Shown in pieces: positions 43,441-51,217 of a DNA stretch of 64,000 nt (position 1 is the first letter of the stretch; every line of letters starts with the position of its first letter). The notes below the pieces were generated by a model, which did not search any database, was not told where the DNA came from, and saw nothing but the letters and a program-made list of their open reading frames with translations. The translations under genes were made by a program, and so were the position numbers. The DNA is from Deltaproteobacteria bacterium (GTDB lineage: Bacteria > Desulfobacterota > BSN033 > UBA1163): NCBI GenBank assembly GCA_016875195.1, contig VGRY01000010.1, positions 1 through 64,000 of the forward strand. Direction: 5' to 3'.

Positions 43441-44783
43441 AAAGAGTAGGGATATTCTCCGGTGAAACAGGCGTAACAGAAGTGTTCTTCCTCACCCCTG
43501 ACACACTTTTTCAATCCCTCAACACTCAGATAATGTAAAGAAGTAGCATGAATAAATTTCTGGATTTCACCAACTGCATGGGAGGAGGCGATCAATTCGG
43601 ATTTTTTTGGCGTGTCAATGCCAAAAAAACAGGGGTCGGTGATGGGCGGGGAGCTGATCCGGACATGAACTTCCTTGGCACCGACATTTCTAAACATTCT
43701 GACGATCTTTCGGCTGGTTGTCGCACGTACGATGGAGTCGTCCACAATAGCGATTTTCTTTCCTTTCAATAGTTCTCTGACAGGATTCAGTTTTATCTTG
43801 ACGCCGAAATGGCGGATCCGCTGATCCGGTTCGATAAAGGTTCGCCCCACGTAGTGGTTCCGGATCATTCCGAGTTCAAGGGGAACGTTCGATTGCGAGG
43901 CATAACCCAGCGCAGCGGGGAATCCTGAATCCGGGATGGGGACGGTCATGTCTGCCCCTGAAGGTGATTCTTTGGAGAGCTGGGCTCCAAAGGTTTTTCT
44001 CATTTCATAAACATTATGATTGAAGATGAAACTGTCCGGGCGGGCGAAATAGATAAATTCGAAAATACATTGACGTAACTGCCTGTGAGGGAAGGGATTG
44101 AAGGATTTAATTCCTGCATCATTGACGAGAAGGATTTCTCCTGGTTGGATCTCCCTGACAAACTTGGCGCCGATGAGGTCAAAGGCACAGGTTTCCGATG
44201 CAACCACCGGGGAGCCTTTAAGGGAGCCGAGAATCAGCGGCCTGAAACCCATGGGATCTCTTGCGACCACCATCTCCTTATCCGTGAGAAAGAGGAGAGA
44301 ATAGGCGCCCTCGACCTGACGGAGGGCGTGGATAGTTCGGTCCAGGAATGTTTTTTCCTTTGAACGGGCGATCAGGTGAACGATCACCTCCGTATCCATA
44401 TTCGACTGAAAGATCGAACCCCTTGACTCCAGTTCACTCCTGATCAGAGAGGCATTGGTCAGATTACCATTATGGGCGATCGATACCATTCCATTGGCAT
44501 AGTCCACTACAAAAGGCTGAGCGTTTTTGAGTTCACTGGAACCGGTTGTCGAATACCGAACATGACCGATTGCACTCCTTCCTGAAAGTTTTTTTAAGAG
44601 ATCTTTGGTGAAAACTTCCGAGACCAGTCCCATCTGGCGATAGTGGTGGAGCTGTTTCCCATCGGATGAGACGATTCCGGCGCTCTCCTGTCCGCGATGT
44701 TGAAGGGCATAAAGACCTAAATAGGCATGGTTGGATGCCTCCACGTGATCATAAATTCCAAAGATACCGCACATCTTTTTCAA
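43437..44783 (-). CDS. purF: Amidophosphoribosyltransferase
   Basis: CGIFGIYDHVEASNHAYLGLYALQHRGQESAGI...RPFLIL-like RPLILGSLKGSPVVASETCAFD...VAIVDDSIVRATTSRKIVRMFRNVGAKEVHVRISSPPITDPCFFGIDTP. Confidence 0.96.
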   Translation of the reverse strand: MKKMCGIFGIYDHVEASNHAYLGLYALQHRGQESAGIVSSDGKQLHHYRQMGLVSEVFTKDLLKKLSGRSAIGHVRYSTTGSSELKNAQPFVVDYANGMVSIAHNGNLTNASLIRSELESRGSIFQSNMDTEVIVHLIARSKEKTFLDRTIHALRQVEGAYSLLFLTDKEMVVARDPMGFRPLILGSLKGSPVVASETCAFDLIGAKFVREIQPGEILLVNDAGIKSFNPFPHRQLRQCIFEFIYFARPDSFIFNHNVYEMRKTFGAQLSKESPSGADMTVPIPDSGFPAALGYASQSNVPLELGMIRNHYVGRTFIEPDQRIRHFGVKIKLNPVRELLKGKKIAIVDDSIVRATTSRKIVRMFRNVGAKEVHVRISSPPITDPCFFGIDTPKKSELIASSHAVGEIQKFIHATSLHYLSVEGLKKCVRGEEEHFCYACFTGEYPYSF

Positions 44784-45049
44784 CCTCCTGAGATGAAGAC
44801 GGTGAAAATTGATAAGGAAAAATTATCTTAAATTACAAATCATTACGGATCATTGTTAAAGTTATCTTTGAAGTTATTTCTGGGCTGTTGCCAAACCTCT
44901 TTAGTTTCTTTGGCAATGAATACGAAGCAAGGCGTCAAGATTAAGACTAAATGGCGGACAAGAAATTTATAATGGGTTTAGAATAGTTTGTCAATAAAAC
45001 TTCAAGAGATTTCTGAAAAATTACTTTCACCCTTTTAGTACATACCTTT

Positions 45050-46459
45050 TTAAACCTTAAATTTTTCCTTTAATACCTGCATGGCCTCTTCAGTTGTTTT
45101 GATCTCGCCTTCGATCTGTTTTTCTCGGATGAAATTTAAGATTTCTCCCACCTTTGGCCCAGAAGGGTAGCCCAGAGCCATCACATCGTGGCCGCTGATG
45201 AGGGGTGGGGGATGGACGATATCCTTCTCTGCGAACAGTTGAAGAAGTCGAAGACAATGGCCTTCAACAATTTCGTCAATCTGGATGGAAAGGATTCCCC
45301 TACTTGCCTCTTTATCCGCGAGGGTGTGGAGGACGAGAAGAGGTGTTTCTTCCCCAATCTGATTGACCAGCCTTTTGAGAGCAGACTCACCGGTCTCCGA
45401 GGAGAGGTTGAGGATTCTCATATGATGTTTGATGAGATGAAGAACCCGGTTCTTCATCTCATTGGAGAACCTCAGTCTATCCATGATGGCTTCAGCTCTC
45501 TTGCAGGAGAAGGACTCGTGATAATAGAAATGGATTTTCCCTTTGTCATCATGGGAGTAAGTGTCCTGTTTTCCAAGATCATGGAAGAGTGAGGCATAAT
45601 AGAGAGCCAACCTATCTTCCAGGGGTAGAGAGATTGCCTTTCCATTTTGAGTCACCCATTCCGCTGCCCAGCAAATCTTATCAATCATCAGAAGGATATG
45701 GGAGAGGACATTGAGATGGTGGTGTTTGTTTTGGCCAAGATGTTCAAGCCCTGTTAACTCAGGCATGAGAACGAGCAGGAGTCCTAATTCATAGAGGGAT
45801 TTTATTCCGAGCCCTGGCCTGGAGGAGAGAAGGATCCGGTCCAGTTCCATCTTGATCCTTTCACCGGGAAGATTCCTGGCCGATTCCTTCCTTGCAAAGA
45901 TCATTTCCTCTAATTGAATATCGATTCTAAAACCTTCATGGGTACAGAGATAACGGACCGCTCGTAGTATCCTTAAGGGATCCTGTTCCAAAGAGCGAGG
46001 AGAAACGGAACGGATCACTCCGTTCTCAATATCGTTGAAAGCCCCTTCCACTGAATGGCATGTCTCATCGCGGAGAGAAACAGCGATGGCGTTCATCGTG
46101 AAGTCCCTCCGCTGAAGGTCCTCTTCAAGGGTTTCTCCCTGGAAAAAGGTGAGATCTATCGATACCTCTTTCCGGATCATCCGGTAAGTGACGGTGCCTA
46201 CCTCTTCTTTTCCAACTTTAAAGAAATGGAATCCGAGATTTTTCTCAATCGTTGGAATGAAAGATGAGAATTCCTTTGGGAGGGTGAAGTCATAATCCAT
46301 CGCGACCTGTTGGGAGCCAGGGGAGCGGGCTTCAAGCAGAAGATCGCGCAGGTAGCCTCCCACAAGAAAGAGGGGAACACCTTTCTCCTTGGCCAGAGTG
46401 GAGAGTTTATAAAGGATCGGGTCTTCGAGGACCTTTTGGATTAAAGCTTTTTCGTCCAT
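45050..46459 (-). CDS. CCA tRNA nucleotidyltransferase / poly(A) polymerase family with HD domain
   Basis: PLFLVGGYLRDLLLEAR...DYDFTLPKEFSSF...DLQRRDFTMNAIAVSLRDE...QDPLRILRAVRYLCTHEGFRID...LFHDLGKQDTYSHDDKG. Confidence 0.9.
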   Translation of the reverse strand: MDEKALIQKVLEDPILYKLSTLAKEKGVPLFLVGGYLRDLLLEARSPGSQQVAMDYDFTLPKEFSSFIPTIEKNLGFHFFKVGKEEVGTVTYRMIRKEVSIDLTFFQGETLEEDLQRRDFTMNAIAVSLRDETCHSVEGAFNDIENGVIRSVSPRSLEQDPLRILRAVRYLCTHEGFRIDIQLEEMIFARKESARNLPGERIKMELDRILLSSRPGLGIKSLYELGLLLVLMPELTGLEHLGQNKHHHLNVLSHILLMIDKICWAAEWVTQNGKAISLPLEDRLALYYASLFHDLGKQDTYSHDDKGKIHFYYHESFSCKRAEAIMDRLRFSNEMKNRVLHLIKHHMRILNLSSETGESALKRLVNQIGEETPLLVLHTLADKEASRGILSIQIDEIVEGHCLRLLQLFAEKDIVHPPPLISGHDVMALGYPSGPKVGEILNFIREKQIEGEIKTTEEAMQVLKEKFKV

Positions 46460-46482
46460 TGGAGATTTGTTTAGAAAATAGA

Positions 46483-46560
46483 AACGAATAGCACTAATGG
46501 CAGCAAATGACACGAATAGGTTTTATTCGTGAAATTCGTTATCATTAGTGTGATTCGCCA
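46483..46560. repeat. Inverted word array CGAATAGCACTAATG...CACGAATAGG / TTATTCGTG...CATTAGTGTGATTCG
   Basis: Left and right arms complementary with degenerate words. Confidence 0.7.
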
Positions 46561-46603
46561 AATTCTTCTTAAAGGAGATTCTGTTTGATAAACTTCCTTA
46601 ATT

Positions 46604-47734
46604 GTGATAGTTTTGCTCCAGAGTCACTTAGCTTTACAAAAGATAGACGATTGCGAGGAGGCTTGTCAATTGGCATCAGAACATAAAGCCGGAAAAACGA
46701 TCAGAGAGGAACTGGAAGAGCAGGAAAAGAAGTTTCTTTCACCCTTTGCCACATTGAGTTCGATGAGCAAAGGACGACCATCGGTCGAGGAGAAATGTCC
46801 TCTCAGACCGGCCTTCCAGCACGACCGGGACCGGATCATCCATTCCAAATCCTTCAGGAGGTTGACGCATAAGACCCAGGTCTTCCTCGCTCCCACCGGA
46901 GACCATTACCGCACCCGATTGACTCATACCCTTGAGGTCTCTCAAATTGCCCGGACGATTTCAAAGGCCCTTCGGCTCAATGAAGATCTGACCGAAGCCA
47001 TCTCACTGGGCCACGATCTGGGCCATACACCGTTTGGTCATGCGGGAGAGGAGACCCTCAATGAAATTCTCCCGGGCGGATTTAACCACTCCGAACAGAG
47101 TTTGAGGGTGGTGGATCTTCTCGAAAAAGACGGCAGAGGATTGAACCTCACCTTCGAGGTGAGAGATGGCATCTTAAGACATACGAAGGGAAAGGGGGAA
47201 ATCCTCTGTAAAGACCCTGCTTCAATGGCATCGACGCTCGAGGGCCAGGTGGTGCGTCTGGCCGATATCATCGCCTACATCAATCACGATATCGATGATG
47301 CGATACGGGGCGAAGTGATTTCCCTGAAGGATATTCCTGAGGATTGTATCAAACGGTTAGGGGATGCCCATTCGAAGCGGATCAATACGATGGTCAATGA
47401 TATCGTGTCGGAGACCTTACGGTCGGGAGATGGACGCCTCTCGATTTCTGAGGAGGTTCTTTCCGCGATGTGGGATATGAGAGAGTTCCTCTGGGAGAGG
47501 GTTTATGAGAACGAGACCGTCCATGCCGATTTCCACAAGGCAGCCAAGATTTTAAGGGAACTCCACCAATATTTTATGGATCAGCCTGACTTTTTTTTAA
47601 CATTATTCGAAAGAAAAACCCTCTACGATTCATTAGAGCGTTGTATTGCTGATTTCCTCGCTGGCATGACCGACCGGTATGCTTTCAACCTCTATGAGAA
47701 ACTCTTTCTTCCGCTTCCCTGGATGGCCTTATGA
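46604..47734 (+). CDS. dgt: dGTP triphosphohydrolase-like HD protein
   Basis: FQHDRDRIIHSKSFRRLTHKTQVFLAPTGDHYRTRLTHTLEVSQIARTISKALRLNEDLTEAISLGHDLGHTPFGHAGEETLNE. Confidence 0.94.
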   Translation: MIVLLQSHLALQKIDDCEEACQLASEHKAGKTIREELEEQEKKFLSPFATLSSMSKGRPSVEEKCPLRPAFQHDRDRIIHSKSFRRLTHKTQVFLAPTGDHYRTRLTHTLEVSQIARTISKALRLNEDLTEAISLGHDLGHTPFGHAGEETLNEILPGGFNHSEQSLRVVDLLEKDGRGLNLTFEVRDGILRHTKGKGEILCKDPASMASTLEGQVVRLADIIAYINHDIDDAIRGEVISLKDIPEDCIKRLGDAHSKRINTMVNDIVSETLRSGDGRLSISEEVLSAMWDMREFLWERVYENETVHADFHKAAKILRELHQYFMDQPDFFLTLFERKTLYDSLERCIADFLAGMTDRYAFNLYEKLFLPLPWMAL

Positions 47735-49089
47735 AACTGAAAAAACAAAATGATCTTCCTTCGATAGAAGAACCTATCGGGGTGATCATCCTGGGTGCAG
47801 GCGGAAGAGACTTTCACAATTTCAACACTTTCTTTAAAGAACGTCCTGGATATCACGTGGTCGCATTTACAGCCACTCAGATTCCTTTTATTTCCAATCG
47901 AACTTATCCTCCAGAATTGAGCGGTCCCCTCTATCCAGAAGGAATTCCCATCTTTCCCGAGGAAAACCTTCCCCAACTCCTTTCTGAGAAACCTATCCAG
48001 ATCGTCGTCTTCTCCTACAGTGATATTTCCCATGAAGACTTGATGGACAAGGCCTCTCTCATCCTATCCAGGGGGAAGAATTTTATTCTCCTCGGGCCTG
48101 AAGAGACGATGCTTACAAGTAACATTCCGGTAATCTCCGTCTGTGCCGTAAGAACCGGATGTGGGAAATCAGTGATCTCTCGAAAGATCGCTTCCCTTTT
48201 GAAAAAGAAGGGGGTGAGAGTTTCTGTGATCCGACATCCCATGGCCTATTGTACGTTCAAACCAGTACTCCGGTTTTCCGATGTGAAGGATGTGGATGAG
48301 GAGGCCTGCACGATTGAGGAAAAAGAGGAATTTGAGCCCCTGGTTGAAATGGGAATTACTGTATTTGCCGGTATTGACTATCAGCAGGTTTTAAGGGCTG
48401 CGGAGAGAGAGTCCCAGGTGATCATCTGGGATGGAGGGAATAATGACTTTCCGTTTATCCGGCCGGATCTGGAGATTGTACTCCTTGATGCATTACGGCC
48501 CGGCCACGAAATGTTTTATTATCCGGGAGAAGTGAATCTCAGAAGGGCGAATCATCTCATCATCACGAAGGTGAATGAGGCCGGGGATGCATCCATTCTT
48601 CAGATTAAGCAGAATATTTTCAAGGCCAACCCACTGGCAAAGGTGTGGATGGCTCGTTCTGTTGTCGACGTGGATCACCCGGAATGGATTGAAGGCAAAA
48701 GGGTATTGGTCATTGAGGATGGACCCACGATCACGCATGGGGGGATGTCCGAAGGGGCAGGGGCATCTGTTTCGAAGAGGGTAGCACGGGAGATGATCGA
48801 TCCCAAGCCCTATGCGGTTGGCTCGCTAAAAGAAGTCTTCGAGAGGTATCCTCATATTGGAAAAGTCCTTCCAGCCATGGGATATTCTGAAGTCCAGGTT
48901 ATGGAACTTGAAGAGACGATTGCAAGGGCGGCGTGCGATGCGGTGGTCATTGCCACTCCTACCGATCTGGGAAGAAAGATACGGATTGATCAATCTGTCG
49001 TGAGGGTAAGATATGATTTTGATATCGATCTGGAGCCTATGGTAGAGGGATTTTTACAGGATCGAATAAAGACAAAAAATGAACTCTGA
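47731..49089 (+). CDS. Cyclic 2,3-diphosphoglycerate synthetase-like GTPase family protein
   Basis: IGVIILGAGGRDFHNFNTFFKERPGYHVVAFTATQIPFISNRTYPPELSGPLYPEGIPI...VCAVRTGCGKSVISRKIASLLKKKGVRVSVIRHPMAYC. Confidence 0.8.
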   Translation: MKLKKQNDLPSIEEPIGVIILGAGGRDFHNFNTFFKERPGYHVVAFTATQIPFISNRTYPPELSGPLYPEGIPIFPEENLPQLLSEKPIQIVVFSYSDISHEDLMDKASLILSRGKNFILLGPEETMLTSNIPVISVCAVRTGCGKSVISRKIASLLKKKGVRVSVIRHPMAYCTFKPVLRFSDVKDVDEEACTIEEKEEFEPLVEMGITVFAGIDYQQVLRAAERESQVIIWDGGNNDFPFIRPDLEIVLLDALRPGHEMFYYPGEVNLRRANHLIITKVNEAGDASILQIKQNIFKANPLAKVWMARSVVDVDHPEWIEGKRVLVIEDGPTITHGGMSEGAGASVSKRVAREMIDPKPYAVGSLKEVFERYPHIGKVLPAMGYSEVQVMELEETIARAACDAVVIATPTDLGRKIRIDQSVVRVRYDFDIDLEPMVEGFLQDRIKTKNEL

Positions 49090-49156
49090 AGTTGACATTG
49101 ATGTTTGCTTGTGATAATTACTTAAAATTAATGATGAAATTCACATCTTTTCATTT

Positions 49157-49257
49157 ACCCCGTTAGAAAAATGATAAGCCTAAGTTATTCAGGTGGGTTA
49201 TGTTTCAAAGGAATTCTGATGAAGGATCAATCCACCCTCCCTGATTTCTAACGGGGT
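49157..49257. promoter_or_regulatory. 13-bp inverted repeat ACCCCGTTAGAAA ... TTTCTAACGGGGT in the leader of the 49285 gene
   Basis: Perfect arms 49157-49169 and 49245-49257. Confidence 0.65.
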
Positions 49258-49284
49258 GAACTCCCATTAAAGGAGAGTTGAAAA

Positions 49285-51045
49285 ATGGCAAAAGAGATTC
49301 TCATCGCCGAATCAGACAGAATGGTTCAAGAAGAGTTTGAGAAATTTTTTGAAGCGACTGATCACCATCTCTTTTTTACGACCAATGAGGAAGAAGCTCT
49401 CCTTCGGGGGAGGCTCTTTAAGCCGGATCTCATGATCGGGGGAAAAGATCTATGTCAAGCTGTTCGTTCTGACCAGGATTTAAAAAATATCCCGTTCATC
49501 ATCCTTCTGGATATGTTTGAAGATTTATCTGAGAAGGATTGCAAACGGTTGAAGGCGGATGGGATGATCTCGAGACCGCTTAATGGGGATGAGATTTTTA
49601 GTAGAGTCAACCCTTTCATTGGAGGAGTCCAAGCAGAGGCGAGAGACAAGGTTGATTTGGAAGGCAATATGGGCTGGAAGTCATTTGGGGATATCGGGAA
49701 GACAGAAACTGAAAAGAGAGAGGAGTTTTCCCTGGATGCATCGGGCCGGATCGATGAAGAGGAGGAAATCATCGAACTGGTTGATGTCGTGGAAGAACCT
49801 GAGTCCAAGATGAGCATTGATGATTTTGCCTTCCTTCAAAAAGATGAACCGATCGGGGAGATCGCACCTATTGAGTCGTGGGAAAAACCGGAAAAAGAAG
49901 AAGTCGGGATGGAAAAGGAGTTCCTCCTCCCGCCGAAAGAAAAGGAGGAGGTTGAGGAGATTTCTCTCCAGCTTGATGAACCGACTATAGAGAAAAAAGC
50001 TATTCCTGGAGATAAACTCTTTGAGAAGATCGAGTTGGAAGATATCCTCCAGAAGATGGAGAAGCTACAACTCTCCATCGAAAAAGAATGGCCTTTGGAG
50101 AAAGAGGGGAAGATTCCTGAGGCAGTTCCCCAAAAGATAGAGCCTCCTCCTCAAAAGGCCGAAGAAAAATTTGCGGGCTTTGATGAATTCGAAGCGGCTC
50201 TCAAGGGTGAAGTAAAGATTGAATCGAGCGAAGTGGAACTTCAACCTTTTTTTGTTGAGGAGGTGAAACAGGAAGCGCCCAAACTGGAAACTCCCACGGT
50301 GGAACTTCCCCCAAAGGAGCCCCCCAAAGAGGAACTTCCCGTAGAGCTGGATCTTGAAGAACTCACGGAGGAAGAATTCCCAGAGATATTTCTGGAAGAG
50401 CTTAAGGATGAACTTGAAAAACTTGAAGAAAAAGAGTTGATGTCTGAAGCGACAGCTGTGGAGGTGGAAGAAGAACCGACCGAAGAAGAAGAGCTCTCAG
50501 AATTTTTTGGAGAAGAGCTTCAGCCTTCGAAACAGGCATTAACAGAGGTGGTTCGTGTAGAGGAACCCTCTCCTATGGAAGAATTATTTCCTATGGAAGA
50601 GTTTACCCCAGCCCCAGCGGAAGGGATTCAGCCTTCGAAGCAGGCATTCACCGAGGTGGTTCGTGCAGAGGAGCCTTCTCCTGTGGAAGAATTATTTTTT
50701 ATGGACGAATTTCCCCCAGCCCCAGCGGAAAAGATAGTTCCAGTGGAAGAGTTTAAAGAAGCAGTGGTGACACCGCCTGAGAGCACAGAAGTACCGAAAG
50801 TGTCCCTGGAAGAAATGCCTCCTCCTGTCATACGGTTAGACCGGAAGATCGAAGAGGTCATCACCAAAGGCGTGGAGGAGATGATGCAGGATATTGTGAC
50901 CAAAGTCGTTCCTGAGATGACCAGACATATGATCACCTCTACCATGGAACGGATCGAGTCCATGGTCAAGGAAGTTATTCCTGATCTGGCAGAAAAGGCC
51001 ATTCAGGAAGAAATCAAGCGGCTTCAGAAGGGAGATAAGGATTAA
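49285..51045 (+). CDS. Degenerate receiver + long acidic/proline-rich linker + C-terminal helical segment
   Basis: Receiver-like KEILIAESDRMVQEEFEKFFEATDHHLFFTTNEEEALLRGRLFKPDLMIGG; E/P-rich middle; C-term VEEMMQDIVTKVVPEMTRHMITSTMERIESMVKEVIPDLAEKAIQEEIKRL. Confidence 0.8.
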   Translation: MAKEILIAESDRMVQEEFEKFFEATDHHLFFTTNEEEALLRGRLFKPDLMIGGKDLCQAVRSDQDLKNIPFIILLDMFEDLSEKDCKRLKADGMISRPLNGDEIFSRVNPFIGGVQAEARDKVDLEGNMGWKSFGDIGKTETEKREEFSLDASGRIDEEEEIIELVDVVEEPESKMSIDDFAFLQKDEPIGEIAPIESWEKPEKEEVGMEKEFLLPPKEKEEVEEISLQLDEPTIEKKAIPGDKLFEKIELEDILQKMEKLQLSIEKEWPLEKEGKIPEAVPQKIEPPPQKAEEKFAGFDEFEAALKGEVKIESSEVELQPFFVEEVKQEAPKLETPTVELPPKEPPKEELPVELDLEELTEEEFPEIFLEELKDELEKLEEKELMSEATAVEVEEEPTEEEELSEFFGEELQPSKQALTEVVRVEEPSPMEELFPMEEFTPAPAEGIQPSKQAFTEVVRAEEPSPVEELFFMDEFPPAPAEKIVPVEEFKEAVVTPPESTEVPKVSLEEMPPPVIRLDRKIEEVITKGVEEMMQDIVTKVVPEMTRHMITSTMERIESMVKEVIPDLAEKAIQEEIKRLQKGDKD

Positions 51046-51057
51046 GAGATTTCTGAA

Positions 51058-51176
51058 AAATATAGAAATCTCTGATTACACCGATTTTTAACGATTACAC
51101 GGATTAGAAATGCATTGAAAAATAAATAAAAATCTGTGAAATCATTTCTTGGAATCTGCGTAATCAGAAAGCGAAT
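51058..51176. repeat. Inverted word array CTGATTACACCGATT...GATTACACGGATTAGA / AATCTGTGAAATC...AATCTGCGTAATCAG
   Basis: Complementary arms between the linker-protein gene and valS. Confidence 0.75.
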
Positions 51177-51217
51177 AGTCATTTTTTGAGCTCTCAAGGA
51201 GGCAGAAGGTTGCAAAC

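Noticed and set aside
49455-51002. Ser-rich minus-strand ORFs (49455, 49836, 50628)
   Set aside because: Antisense of the Glu-rich coding sequence (GAA/GAG reads as TTC/CTC and TCC/TCT), a compositional artefact.
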